Shown: piece by piece, positions 7,842-15,793 of the stretch | Layout of the letters: every line of letters begins with the position of its first letter | Numbering within the stretch: position 1 is the stretch's first letter | DNA from: an uncultured Faecalibacterium sp. | Lineage (GTDB): Bacteria; Bacillota; Clostridia; Oscillospirales; Ruminococcaceae | Assembly: GCA_934511465.1 (NCBI GenBank) | Contig: CAKSWG010000005.1 | Location: 1-64,000 of the forward strand | Length of the DNA stretch: 64,000 nt | Reading direction: 5' to 3' | Program-made: the position numbers and the translations under genes | The notes under the pieces: generated by a model | Seen by the model: the letters and a program-made list of their open reading frames with translations, nothing else | Told to the model about the DNA's origin: nothing | The model's database searches: none

Positions 7842-9754
7842 GCAGCGTAATCGCTGGCAGCCTTACCTGCAATGCGGCCAAACACGGTAAAGTCGGCCAC
7901 AGCGTTGCCGCCCAGACGGTTTGCACCGTGCACGCCGCCGGTCACCTCGCCTGCTGCAAACAGGCCGGGGATCACGGTGCCGTCAGCCTTCAGCACCTCG
8001 GTGTTGGTGTTGATGGTCAGGCCGCCCATGGTGTGGTGCACACCAGCAGTGACCTTGATGGCGTAGTACGGAGCGGTATCCAGCTTGTTTGCAAAGCTGG
8101 TGCGGCCAAAGTCGGGGTCATTCTTGGCATCCACGTAGCCGTTCCAAGTGTTCATGGTCTCGGCAAAGGCAGCCTCATCAACGCCCATTGCCTTGCCCAG
8201 CTCCTCGTAGGTCTCGCCGGTCACGGTGTAGCCCTTCTTGATGTAGCCCTGAATGACGCTGGAAGCATCTGCCATAGCCTGATCGACCACCAGCCAGCTG
8301 TAGCTGCCGGTCTGTGCGATCTCAGCAGCAGACACCACGTCACGGGTGCCCACTTCGTCGATGAAGCGCTTGCCCTCGGCGTTGATCAGCACAGCGCCGT
8401 CGCCGCGCAGACCCTCGGTGATCAGGGCAGCGGTGTTGGCCTCAACGGTGGGGTGGATCTGGATCTGGTCCATATCCACGGTGCCGGCACCGATGGCGGT
8501 CGCCATCTCAATGCCCTGACCCTGAGCGCCGGCAGCATTGGTGGTCATGAAGCCCTTCAGCTCGGGCTTGTACTCGATGACCATATCCAGATTTGCGCCG
8601 AAGCCGCCGGTGGTCAGCACCACAGCCTTGGCGTTCACGGTGACGGTCTCGCCGGTAGAACCGGTGGCCTTGATGCCCACGGCAGCGCCGCTCGCATCGG
8701 TCAGGATCTCATTTGCGGTGGTGTTCAGCAGGATCTGAACGCCTGCCTTCTCGCAGTTCTCCTCCAGCAGGGGGATCATGTAGGAGCCGACGGAAACGGT
8801 CTTGCCCTCTGCGTTCACAGGGCGATGGATGCGCTTGACGGATGCGCCGCCAAAGCTGGAAACGCTGTGCAGGGTGATGCCGTGCTCGTCCAGCCAGTCG
8901 ATGGCGTCAGCGGAGTTGGAGCACAGGGTCTCCACCAGAGCAGGATCGTTGATGCCCTTGCCGCCGATCATGGTGTCCAGCTCCATCAGCTCAACGGAGT
9001 CGAAGTAGCCGGTGGGGTTCTTCTGGTACTCGGCCCACTGCTCGGAGACGGTCTTTGCCAGAGCAGTGATGGTCTCGTTGTCAGCGTACTTCTCGGCAGC
9101 GGTCTTCAGGGTCTTTTCAACGCCTGCGGACTCGCCGAACTCGTTCTCGTCCTGATACACGGTCTTGCCGGCGTTCATGCCGCCGGTAGCGCGCACAGAG
9201 TTGCCGCCCACCATGGGCTGGCTCTCCACGATCACAACGCTCTTGCCCTCGGCAGCAGCGGTGATGGCAGCGGTCATGCCTGCGCCGCCTGCACCCACGA
9301 TGACAACGTCAGCGTCAACGGTGGAATCCTCGGCCTTGGTCTCGTCGGCCTTGACCTCGATCTTATAGTCGTCGGCGTTCAGGCCGGCGGCAGTCAGGGC
9401 AGCGGCTGCTGCCTCCTTGATGGCGTTGGAGGTGATGGTCGCGGTGGACACGCCGTCCACGGCGATGCTGCCGGTCTCAGCGATCTGAGCGGGCAGCTGC
9501 TCCAGTGCCAGCGTACCGATGCCGGGGGTCTCATCCTTGCCCTCAGCGGTGCAGCCGGTGATCTTGCCGTCTTCCAGCGTCAGGGTAACGGTAACGTCGC
9601 CGCCCATACCCTTGGCAGTGCCGGCGAAATCGCCGGACACGCCGCCTGCGGTGGAAGCGGGCTTGCTGCCGCAGCCGTAGCCCAGCAGGCTGACGCCCAC
9701 AACAGCCGCCATAGCCAGCGCAGCCACGCTCTTGCGGATCTGATTCTTTTTCAT
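7838..9754 (-). CDS. Flavinylated lipoprotein fumarate/urocanate reductase-like oxidoreductase
   Basis: A 638-residue exported flavoenzyme. A lipoprotein signal peptide ends at L-L-G-Y-G-C with lipidated Cys28. An FMN-binding domain (about 40-118) holds the flavin-transfer motif D-G-V-S-T-A-T with Thr106 as likely attachment site for FMN by ApbE. A FAD-binding fumarate-reductase domain begins with V-I-V-G-A-G-G-A-G. Catalytic-type segments Q-I-H-P-T and G-A-N-R-L-G-G-N-A are present. Such enzymes reduce an unsaturated carboxylate (fumarate, urocanate, cinnamate or similar) outside the cell as an electron sink; the substrate is not determinable here. Start at 9754 chosen for GAAGGAAG upstream and the lysine-rich signal start. 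Confidence 0.9.
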   Translation of the reverse strand: MKKNQIRKSVAALAMAAVVGVSLLGYGCGSKPASTAGGVSGDFAGTAKGMGGDVTVTLTLEDGKITGCTAEGKDETPGIGTLALEQLPAQIAETGSIAVDGVSTATITSNAIKEAAAAALTAAGLNADDYKIEVKADETKAEDSTVDADVVIVGAGGAGMTAAITAAAEGKSVVIVESQPMVGGNSVRATGGMNAGKTVYQDENEFGESAGVEKTLKTAAEKYADNETITALAKTVSEQWAEYQKNPTGYFDSVELMELDTMIGGKGINDPALVETLCSNSADAIDWLDEHGITLHSVSSFGGASVKRIHRPVNAEGKTVSVGSYMIPLLEENCEKAGVQILLNTTANEILTDASGAAVGIKATGSTGETVTVNAKAVVLTTGGFGANLDMVIEYKPELKGFMTTNAAGAQGQGIEMATAIGAGTVDMDQIQIHPTVEANTAALITEGLRGDGAVLINAEGKRFIDEVGTRDVVSAAEIAQTGSYSWLVVDQAMADASSVIQGYIKKGYTVTGETYEELGKAMGVDEAAFAETMNTWNGYVDAKNDPDFGRTSFANKLDTAPYYAIKVTAGVHHTMGGLTINTNTEVLKADGTVIPGLFAAGEVTGGVHGANRLGGNAVADFTVFGRIAGKAASDYAA

Positions 9755-9804
9755 TGTTTCTTCCTTCTCATATTCGGGTTGCTTGTGTTCGGACATCTAT
9801 CAGC

Positions 9805-9846
9805 AAAAAAGGGGGAGCTGCTCATTCGGAAAGCAGTTCCCCCTCG
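9805..9846 (-). terminator. Intrinsic terminator after the GGGtGRT gene
   Basis: A GC-rich hairpin (GGGGGAACTGCT against AGCAGCTCCCCC) followed by six T on the minus strand, 19 bases after the GGGtGRT stop. It separates that pair from the flavoprotein operon. Confidence 0.85.
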
Positions 9847-9864
9847 CTGAAACTTAGGAAAGGC

Positions 9865-10863
9865 TTAGGCGTTAGCCTGAGCTGCTGCAACAGCGCATGC
9901 AACGGTAGCACCGACCATGGGGTTGTTGCCCATGCCGATCAGACCCATCATCTCAACGTGTGCGGGCACAGAGGAAGAACCGGCAAACTGAGCATCGCCG
10001 TGCACGCGGCCCAGAGAGTCGGTCAGGCCGTAGCTTGCGGGGCCTGCTGCCACGTTATCGGGATGCAGGGTACGGCCCGTGCCGCCGCCGGAAGCGACGG
10101 AGAAATACTTCTTGCCGTTCTCGATGGCCCACTTCTTGTAGGTGCCTGCAACCAGATGCTGGAAGCGGACAGGGTTGGTGGAGTTGCCGGTGATGGAGCA
10201 CTGCACGTCCTCCTTCTTCATGATGGCAACGCCTTCCATAACGTCGTTTGCACCGTAGCACTTGACGGCTGCGCGCTCGCCCTCGGAGAAGGGGATCTCC
10301 TTGACGACGGTCAGGGTCTGAGTGGGGATATCGTACTCAGTCTGAACATAGGTGAAGCCGTTGATACGGGAAATGATGTAAGCTGCATCCTTGCCCAGGC
10401 CATTCAGGATGACGCGCAGGGGGGTCTTGCGGACCTTGTTTGCGGTGCGGGCAATGCCGATAGCACCCTCAGCAGCTGCAAAGGACTCGTGGCCTGCCAG
10501 GAAAGCAAAGCAGGTGGTGTCCTCGCTCAGCAGACGAGCGCCCAGATTGCCGTGGCCCAGACCGACCTGACGCTGCTCAGCGACAGAGCCGGGGATGGTG
10601 AAAGCTTCCAGACCTTCGCCGATGGCAGCAGCGCACTCGGCAGCATCGGTCAGGCCGCGCTTGACGGCGATGGCGGTGCCCAGGGTGTATGCCCAGACAG
10701 CGTTATCAAAGCAGATGGGCTGAACGCCGCGCACGATCTTGTCGCAGTCGATGCCCTTAGCGAGGAGCATCTCGTTGCAAGCGTCCAGAGACTCCAGGCC
10801 GTTAGCCTTCAGGCATGCCTCGATTTTCGGCATGCGGCGATCCATAGATTCAAAAGTTGCCAT
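9865..10863 (-). CDS. GGGtGRT family protein
   Basis: A 332-residue protein with the naming motif S-G-G-G-T-G-R-T near residue 257 and even similarity over the whole usual length. The family has no established biochemical function. It is encoded next to a NifU/IscU-like scaffold protein here, as in many anaerobic Firmicutes, so a joint role in iron-sulfur or redox chemistry is inferred from conserved adjacency only. The ATG at 10863 has GAGGAGGAAC upstream. The 17-base gap to the upstream gene indicates co-transcription from the promoter at 11732-11760. Confidence 0.9.
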   Translation of the reverse strand: MATFESMDRRMPKIEACLKANGLESLDACNEMLLAKGIDCDKIVRGVQPICFDNAVWAYTLGTAIAVKRGLTDAAECAAAIGEGLEAFTIPGSVAEQRQVGLGHGNLGARLLSEDTTCFAFLAGHESFAAAEGAIGIARTANKVRKTPLRVILNGLGKDAAYIISRINGFTYVQTEYDIPTQTLTVVKEIPFSEGERAAVKCYGANDVMEGVAIMKKEDVQCSITGNSTNPVRFQHLVAGTYKKWAIENGKKYFSVASGGGTGRTLHPDNVAAGPASYGLTDSLGRVHGDAQFAGSSSVPAHVEMMGLIGMGNNPMVGATVACAVAAAQANA

Positions 10864-10880
10864 GAGTTGTTCCTCCTCTC

Positions 10881-11582
10881 TTATTCCTCACGCGGGTCAA
10901 TGTACTTCACAGCGCCCTGCTCCTTGCTGAAGCGGCCGTAAGTACCCACGTTCTTCTCGTAAGCCTCGTTGGGGGTCTTGCCGTGACGGATATCCTCCAT
11001 CATCTTGCCCAGCTTGACGAACTGATAGCCGATGACCTCACCGTTGGCATCCACAGCCAGCTTGTTGATGTAGCCCTCGGTCAGCTCCAGATAACGGACG
11101 CCCTTCTCCTTGGTGGAGAAGATGGTGCCGGTCATGGAGCGCAGGCCCTTGCCCAGGTCGTCCAGACCTGCGCCGATGGGCAGACCGTCCTCAGAGAAAG
11201 CGGTCTGGCTGCGGCCGTAGACGATCTGCAGGAACAGCTCACGCATTGCAACGTTGATGGCGTCGCACACCAGGTCGGTGTTCAGAGCTTCCAGAATGGT
11301 CTTGCCGGGCAGGATCTCGCCTGCCATAGCAGCAGAGTGGGTCATGCCGGAGCAGCCGATGGTCTCCACCAGAGCCTCTTCGATGACGCCGTTCTTGATG
11401 TTCAGGGACAGCTTGCAGGTGCCCTGCTGAGGTGCACACCAGCCCACACCATGGGTGTAGCCGCTGATGTCCTTGATCTCATAGGCCTTGACCCATGCGC
11501 CCTCTTCGGGGATGGGAGCCGGACCATGCTTAGGACCTTTGGTGATCGGGCACATATTCTGTACTTGCTGCGAATAGGTCAT
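10881..11582 (-). CDS. NifU/IscU-like iron-sulfur cluster scaffold protein
   Basis: A 233-residue protein resembling the U-type scaffold fold. Conserved cysteines occur in V-G-W-C-A-P and E-T-I-G-C-S-G-M-T, and the M-C-P-I opening adds another; these are candidate cluster or zinc ligands. It belongs to the longer variant always seen beside GGGtGRT proteins rather than to classical isc operons (no cysteine desulfurase nearby). Two close ATGs exist, at 11588 and 11582. I prefer 11582 because AAGGAG lies nine bases away, against three for the other. Confidence 0.85.
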   Translation of the reverse strand: MTYSQQVQNMCPITKGPKHGPAPIPEEGAWVKAYEIKDISGYTHGVGWCAPQQGTCKLSLNIKNGVIEEALVETIGCSGMTHSAAMAGEILPGKTILEALNTDLVCDAINVAMRELFLQIVYGRSQTAFSEDGLPIGAGLDDLGKGLRSMTGTIFSTKEKGVRYLELTEGYINKLAVDANGEVIGYQFVKLGKMMEDIRHGKTPNEAYEKNVGTYGRFSKEQGAVKYIDPREE

Positions 11583-11731
11583 AATCATACTCTCCTTTTG
11601 ACAAATGTTGCTTTGCAGCACAAAGCCGCCGCCGCGCCCTGCCGGCACAGCTGCTGCCCTCTACTGCTTGCATCCGACCGGGTGCGCCGCTCTCTTTCAG
11701 CGCCTTCACCGGTACTACCACGCATGGTTTT

Positions 11732-11760
11732 ATTATAGAGAAAGCGGACGGATTTTGCAA
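11732..11760 (-). promoter_or_regulatory. Promoter of the scaffold/GGGtGRT operon
   Basis: Minus-strand TTGCAA (11755-11760), a 17-base spacer and a perfect TATAAT (11732-11737), about 150 bases before the start codon. The rest of the 295-base gap to the transporter gene shows no gene. Confidence 0.7.
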
Positions 11761-11877
11761 TACATTTCCGGGAAAAACATCAAAACTATTTGCGGTTGCC
11801 TGCCGCTAACTGTCAATTCGGATGCTTTTGTCATTTCGTTCGTCAAGTTTTTGTCAATTTTGTCAAGGGGACAAATT

Positions 11878-13095
11878 TCACGCTCCTGTGTCCTGCCTGC
11901 GGGGCTGCTGTCCGGCAGGTTTCAGCGCCCACATGGCGGCAAAGCCTGCTGCTGCACCGCCTACCGCCAGCCAGTGCCGCCCGGCTGCAAGGCCCAGCGT
12001 GTTGGCTGCAAACGGAAACGCAAGGCTGCCCACGCTCTGCCCCAGCGCCAGAAAGCCGTAGTTCACCCCCGCGTGGGGAAAGCCGAACAGGTCGGTGGAA
12101 AGGGCCGGCAGCACCGCCGCAAGCCCGGAGTAGCAGAAGGTGAGTCCCGCATAGCAGGCCACCACCCACCAGCCCTGTGCAAACGCAAAGCCCGCCGAAA
12201 GCCCCAGCGACACCGCAAACAGCAGCATGTCCGTGGGCCTGCGGCCGATTTTGTCGCTGAGCATGGGCATCAGCAGGCGGCCCGCCGCGCTGCCCACGCT
12301 GCCCAGCACCACGCTCCACAGAGCAGCGTTCTCGTCCAGCCCCCGCTCCACGCCCAGCTTCAGGATGATGGGGCTGAACAGCAGCACTGCTGGGGTGGAA
12401 AAGCACACGGCCCCTGCGCACAACCAGTACTGCCGTGTGCGCAGCATTTGCCATGGCGAGAGATCAATGGTATTTTTGTCGTTTTTCTGCTGTTTTTCGG
12501 CGGCCTGCGGCGGGTCCTGTAAGAGCAGGCTGCCCACAAGGCAGATGGGCAGCGTGACGGCTCCCAGCGCCCAGAACGCGCCCCGGATGCCCTGCACGAT
12601 CCCAAAGCCCCTGACCGCCGTGCGCACGAACACGGTGAGGAACGCGCCGGAAAGGCCCACCGCCCCGCCGATGACCCCGGTGGCAAGGCCCTTGCGCCCG
12701 GCATACCATTTCTGGGCGCAGGACTGGATGGACGGGTACAGGAACGCCGTGCCCAGACCCGCCGGGATGCTGAATGCCAGAAAAAAGCTGCCCGCACTGC
12801 CGCCCGGCAGCATGGCCGCCGCAAAAAATCCGCCGCACAGCAGCGCCGTGCCCCACAGTCCGGCACAGCGCGGGCCTCGGCTGTCCTGCAAAAAACCACC
12901 GATCACGCACCCCACACCGAACGCTGCGATCAGGATGCCAAAGGCATAGCCCGCCCCCTGCTCGCTCAGGCCGTACTCGTCCATGACCGGCTGCTGGAAC
13001 ACGCCCCATGCCGCCGGGATGCCCGTAAGCACCTGAATGGCCGCACCCGCCGCAAGGATGGTCCACGGGTGTTTTGCTGCAAATTGCTGTTTCAT
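11878..13095 (-). CDS. MFS transporter of the oxalate/formate antiporter (OFA) type
   Basis: A 405-residue, twelve-helix major facilitator. The first helix carries the OFA-like segment G-I-P-A-A-W-G-V-F, and helices 2-3 hold a family-typical G-R-L-L-M-P-M-L-S-D-K loop in the second half. OFA members exchange or import small carboxylates such as oxalate, formate or lactate; the substrate here is unknown. It is divergent from hisS and appears monocistronic. Start at 13095 has GGAGGTCAGG upstream. Confidence 0.88.
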   Translation of the reverse strand: MKQQFAAKHPWTILAAGAAIQVLTGIPAAWGVFQQPVMDEYGLSEQGAGYAFGILIAAFGVGCVIGGFLQDSRGPRCAGLWGTALLCGGFFAAAMLPGGSAGSFFLAFSIPAGLGTAFLYPSIQSCAQKWYAGRKGLATGVIGGAVGLSGAFLTVFVRTAVRGFGIVQGIRGAFWALGAVTLPICLVGSLLLQDPPQAAEKQQKNDKNTIDLSPWQMLRTRQYWLCAGAVCFSTPAVLLFSPIILKLGVERGLDENAALWSVVLGSVGSAAGRLLMPMLSDKIGRRPTDMLLFAVSLGLSAGFAFAQGWWVVACYAGLTFCYSGLAAVLPALSTDLFGFPHAGVNYGFLALGQSVGSLAFPFAANTLGLAAGRHWLAVGGAAAGFAAMWALKPAGQQPRRQDTGA

Positions 13096-13141
13096 TGCCT
13101 GACCTCCGAATGGTTTTTCCCATACAGTGTGCCCATTTCAA

Positions 13142-13169
13142 TTGACAAAACGGCAGATTCCTTTATAAT
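13142..13169 (+). promoter_or_regulatory. Strong promoter of hisS
   Basis: Consensus TTGACA (13142-13147) and TATAAT (13164-13169) with a 16-base spacer. Transcription would begin near 13176, giving a leader of about 100 bases with a large hairpin. Confidence 0.8.
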
Positions 13170-13192
13170 GAATAAGGTAAAAATAAAACGGC

Positions 13193-13253
13193 CTCGCCCT
13201 CTCCGTCATCGCTGCGCGATGCCAGTGGACGCGGAGCGGCCTGAGAGGGCGAG
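13193..13253. repeat. Palindromic leader hairpin, REP-like
   Basis: An 11-base perfect inverted repeat, CTCGCCCTCTC (13193-13203) with GAGAGGGCGAG (13243-13253), encloses smaller foldable segments (CATCGCTGCGCGATG). It sits within the hisS leader. The CCCTCTC/GAGAGGG arms resemble those of the elements at 34519 and 51062. No T-box features are present. Confidence 0.6.
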
Positions 13254-13278
13254 CAGGCTATAGAGAGGAATTGCAGTT

Positions 13279-14520
13279 ATGAAAACACAGGCATTGAAGG
13301 GCATGCGGGACCTGCTGCCCGCAGAGCAGACCCTGCGCGATTACATTCAGGGCAAAATTCTGGAGACCTACCGTGCCTCCGGCTTCGAGCGCATCTCCAC
13401 TCCCATGCTGGAGGATATGGAAAATCTGGACAAATCCGACGGCGGCGACAACCTGAACCTGATCTTCAAGGTGCTCAAGCGCGGCGATAAGCTCACCGCC
13501 GCCCTGAACACCGGCGACCCCAAGCAGCTGTCCGATATGGGCCTGCGCTATGACCTGACCCTGCCGCTGAGCCGCTACTATGCCGCCAACAAGGATAAGC
13601 TGCCCAGCCCCTTCAAGGTGATCCAGACCGACCGCGTGTTCCGCGCTGAGCGCCCCCAGAAGGGCCGTCTGCGGGAGTTCGTGCAGTGCGATATCGACAT
13701 TCTGGGCGATTCTTCGCCCAACGCCGAGGTGGAGCTGATCGATGTGACCACCCGCGCTCTGCTGAACATCGGCTTTACCGGCTTCACCGTCAACATCAAT
13801 GACCGCCGCATCCTGCGCGGCATGCTGGAAAGCATGGGCTTTGCCGCTGACACGCTGGACTCCGTCTGCATCACCTTTGATAAGATGGATAAGATCGGTG
13901 CCGAGGGCGTCCGGGCTGAGCTGACCGAAAAGCAGCTGCCGGAAGCCGCCATTCAGGCACTGGCCGATTTCATCGCCGCCGGTGAGGTAACGCTGGATGC
14001 TGTGGCGGCCCGCTGCGCAGACCCTGCCATCGCCGACGACCTCAAGTATGTTCTGGCTACCGCAAACGCCATGGCCGCAGGCCGCTATCAGGTAGCCTAC
14101 TGCCCCAGTCTGGTGCGCGGTCAGGGCTACTATACCGGCATGGTGTTTGAGATCACCTGTCCGCAGTTCAGCGGCGCTGTGGCCGGCGGCGGCCGCTACG
14201 ACAATATGGTGGGCAAGTTCCTTGGCACGCAGGTGCCTGCCGTGGGCTTCTCCATTGGTTTTGAGCGGGTGTGCGGCATCCTGCTGGAGCAGGGCTATCA
14301 GATCCCCGGCGCAAAGCAGAAGATCGCCCTGCTGTACGGCAAAGATACCGATTTCCCCGCCGTGCTGGCAAAGGCCGCAGACCTGCGCAGCAGCTACAAC
14401 GTGACCGTTCTGCCGCAGGGCAAGAAGCTGGGCAAACAGCTGGGTCAGCTGGAAGCCGCCGGTTTTGCGGGTGTCGCCTTTATGGATAAGGATGAAGTGA
14501 AAATTTTTGCGCAGCAGTAA
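13279..14520 (+). CDS. hisS: Histidyl-tRNA synthetase
   Basis: A 413-residue class II synthetase that charges tRNA-His. Class II motif 2 is visible as F-R-A-E-R-P-Q-K-G-R-L-R-E-F, the histidine-specific segment as L-V-R-G-Q-G-Y-Y-T-G, and motif 3 as G-F-S-I-G-F-E-R. A C-terminal anticodon-binding domain follows (about 325-413). The ATG at 13279 follows AGAGGAA. The gene is monocistronic, between its own promoter and a bidirectional terminator. Confidence 0.96.
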   Translation: MKTQALKGMRDLLPAEQTLRDYIQGKILETYRASGFERISTPMLEDMENLDKSDGGDNLNLIFKVLKRGDKLTAALNTGDPKQLSDMGLRYDLTLPLSRYYAANKDKLPSPFKVIQTDRVFRAERPQKGRLREFVQCDIDILGDSSPNAEVELIDVTTRALLNIGFTGFTVNINDRRILRGMLESMGFAADTLDSVCITFDKMDKIGAEGVRAELTEKQLPEAAIQALADFIAAGEVTLDAVAARCADPAIADDLKYVLATANAMAAGRYQVAYCPSLVRGQGYYTGMVFEITCPQFSGAVAGGGRYDNMVGKFLGTQVPAVGFSIGFERVCGILLEQGYQIPGAKQKIALLYGKDTDFPAVLAKAADLRSSYNVTVLPQGKKLGKQLGQLEAAGFAGVAFMDKDEVKIFAQQ

Positions 14521-14534
14521 TACCTCCGAAGCAT

Positions 14535-14579
14535 AAAAAGTCCCGGTGCAGTAAAACCGAACTGCACCGGGACTTTTTT
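14535..14579. terminator. Bidirectional terminator between hisS and the antiporter
   Basis: A near-perfect hairpin (AAGTCCCGGTGCAGT with ACTGCACCGGGACTT) is flanked by A and T runs on both sides, so it can end both convergent transcripts. Confidence 0.9.
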
Positions 14580-14592
14580 GCGTCTTGTATGA

Positions 14593-15555
14593 TCAGATGG
14601 TGAACTGCACCACGCAGAAGGCCGCGTAGATGCACAGCAGTGCAATGCCCTGCGGGCGGCTGAGTTTGCCCTTGATGAGGGCGGGCAGAGTCAGCAGCAA
14701 CATCACGGCAAACATCACCGGGAACTCCAGCACCAGCGATGCGTTGTGCCCAAACAGCATGGAGTTCTGCGGGATGGTAAAGGGCGCTACCGTGGCAGAA
14801 ACGCCGCTCACCAGCACCAGATTGAACACGTTGGCGCCGATGACATTGCCCAGAGACAGCGCGCCGTGGCCCTTGGCCAGCGAGGTGATGGCCGTTACCA
14901 GCTCCGGCAGCGAGGTGCCCAGCGCCACAAAGGTGAGCGCGATCACCGATTCCGGCACGCCCAGTGCCTGCGCGATCAGAGTGCCGTTGTCCACCAGCAG
15001 GTTGGCACCCACGGCGATGAGCACAGCGCCCACGGCCAGCAGGCCCAGCTCCTTGGCAAGGGACGCGTTTTCGTCCGGTTCTTCCTCTCCGTCAGGGGCG
15101 GGGGCGTTTTTCATGGCCAGCACGTTGCACACGATATAAGCCGCGAACATGGCCAGCAGCACAAGGCCCACTGGGCGGGAGAAGTAGCCGGTGGTATAGG
15201 CCACGCCTGCGTAAAAGGCTGCTGCCACAAAAAAGAACAGCACCGGCGTGCGCAGGCTCTTGGGGTCCACCTTGCCGGGCTTGACCGCAATGGTGATGGC
15301 CGCAATGAGCGATGCATTACAGATGATCGAACCGATGGCGTTGCCGTAGGCGATCTCTCCGTGGCCGGTGAGAGCCGAGGTGGTGGAGACCATGACCTCC
15401 GGCAGGGTGGTGCCGATGGACACCACGGTAGCGCCGATGAGCAGTTCCGGCACATGGAAGCGGCGGGCAATGCCCGTGGCGCCATCCACGAACCAGTCGC
15501 CGCCCTTGATGAGGCACAGCAGGCCCACAATGAACAGCAAAACAGGAATGAGCAT
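14593..15555 (-). CDS. CaxA/YrbG-type cation (Na+/Ca2+) antiporter, probably under Mn2+ control
   Basis: A 320-residue membrane protein with two homologous halves of about five helices. Each half carries the alpha-repeat signature: G-A-T-V-V-S-I-G-T-T-L-P-E and F-V-A-L-G-T-S-L-P-E. These glutamates line the ion path in the calcium/cation exchanger superfamily. A yybP-ykoY-like riboswitch and terminator precede it, which argues that manganese efflux is at least one physiological role. The ATG at 15555 has AAAGGAG upstream. Confidence 0.92.
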   Translation of the reverse strand: MLIPVLLFIVGLLCLIKGGDWFVDGATGIARRFHVPELLIGATVVSIGTTLPEVMVSTTSALTGHGEIAYGNAIGSIICNASLIAAITIAVKPGKVDPKSLRTPVLFFFVAAAFYAGVAYTTGYFSRPVGLVLLAMFAAYIVCNVLAMKNAPAPDGEEEPDENASLAKELGLLAVGAVLIAVGANLLVDNGTLIAQALGVPESVIALTFVALGTSLPELVTAITSLAKGHGALSLGNVIGANVFNLVLVSGVSATVAPFTIPQNSMLFGHNASLVLEFPVMFAVMLLLTLPALIKGKLSRPQGIALLCIYAAFCVVQFTI

Positions 15556-15590
15556 AGTTTTTCTCCTTTTGTTTTTGGCAGAGCGGCAAT

Positions 15591-15647
15591 AAAAAAGAGA
15601 CCTTTATTACATCCTGCCCAGAAACGGGAAAGTGTAATAAAAGTCTC
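15591..15647 (-). terminator. Regulated leader terminator upstream of the antiporter
   Basis: On the minus strand a 15-base stem (GAGACTTTTATTACA against TGTAATAAAGGTCTC) is followed by six T, ending about 36 bases before the start codon. Its 5' arm shares CTTTTAT with the 3' strand of the upstream aptamer stem, so the two structures exclude each other. Confidence 0.8.
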
Positions 15648-15739
15648 AAGCTTCCGGCACCGCAGCGGGCATTTCTGCCGGGATGTCGCTGCGGCACAGC
15701 GCACCATTTTGCGAACGTGCGCCCTCTACTCCCTTTTAT
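15637..15739 (-). promoter_or_regulatory. yybP-ykoY-type (Mn2+) riboswitch aptamer
   Basis: The leader transcript contains the sequence AAAAGGGAGTAG close to its start and TGAGACTTTTAT near its end. These match the two conserved loop segments of yybP-ykoY RNAs. The closing stem ATAAAAG/CTTTTAT (15733-15739 with 15637-15643) is perfect. Between them lie hairpins GCGCAC/GTGCGC and CCGCAGCG/CGCTGCGG. Ligand binding should hold CTTTTAT in the aptamer and prevent the terminator, switching the exporter on. The second loop deviates slightly from consensus (GAGAC for AGACC). Confidence 0.72.
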
Positions 15740-15748
15740 CCGGAAAGT

Positions 15749-15777
15749 ATTATACCGATTTTTGCACCAAAGTGCAA
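15749..15777 (-). promoter_or_regulatory. Promoter of the riboswitch-antiporter transcript
   Basis: TTGCAC (15772-15777), 17-base spacer, TATAAT (15749-15754) on the minus strand. The predicted start lies about three bases before the aptamer. Confidence 0.75.
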
Positions 15778-15793
15778 GAGGAACGTTGAAATT

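Noticed and set aside
13193..13253. T-box or other riboswitch in the hisS leader
   Set aside because: The leader is only about 100 bases and lacks the T-box core and a terminator; only a palindromic hairpin is present.
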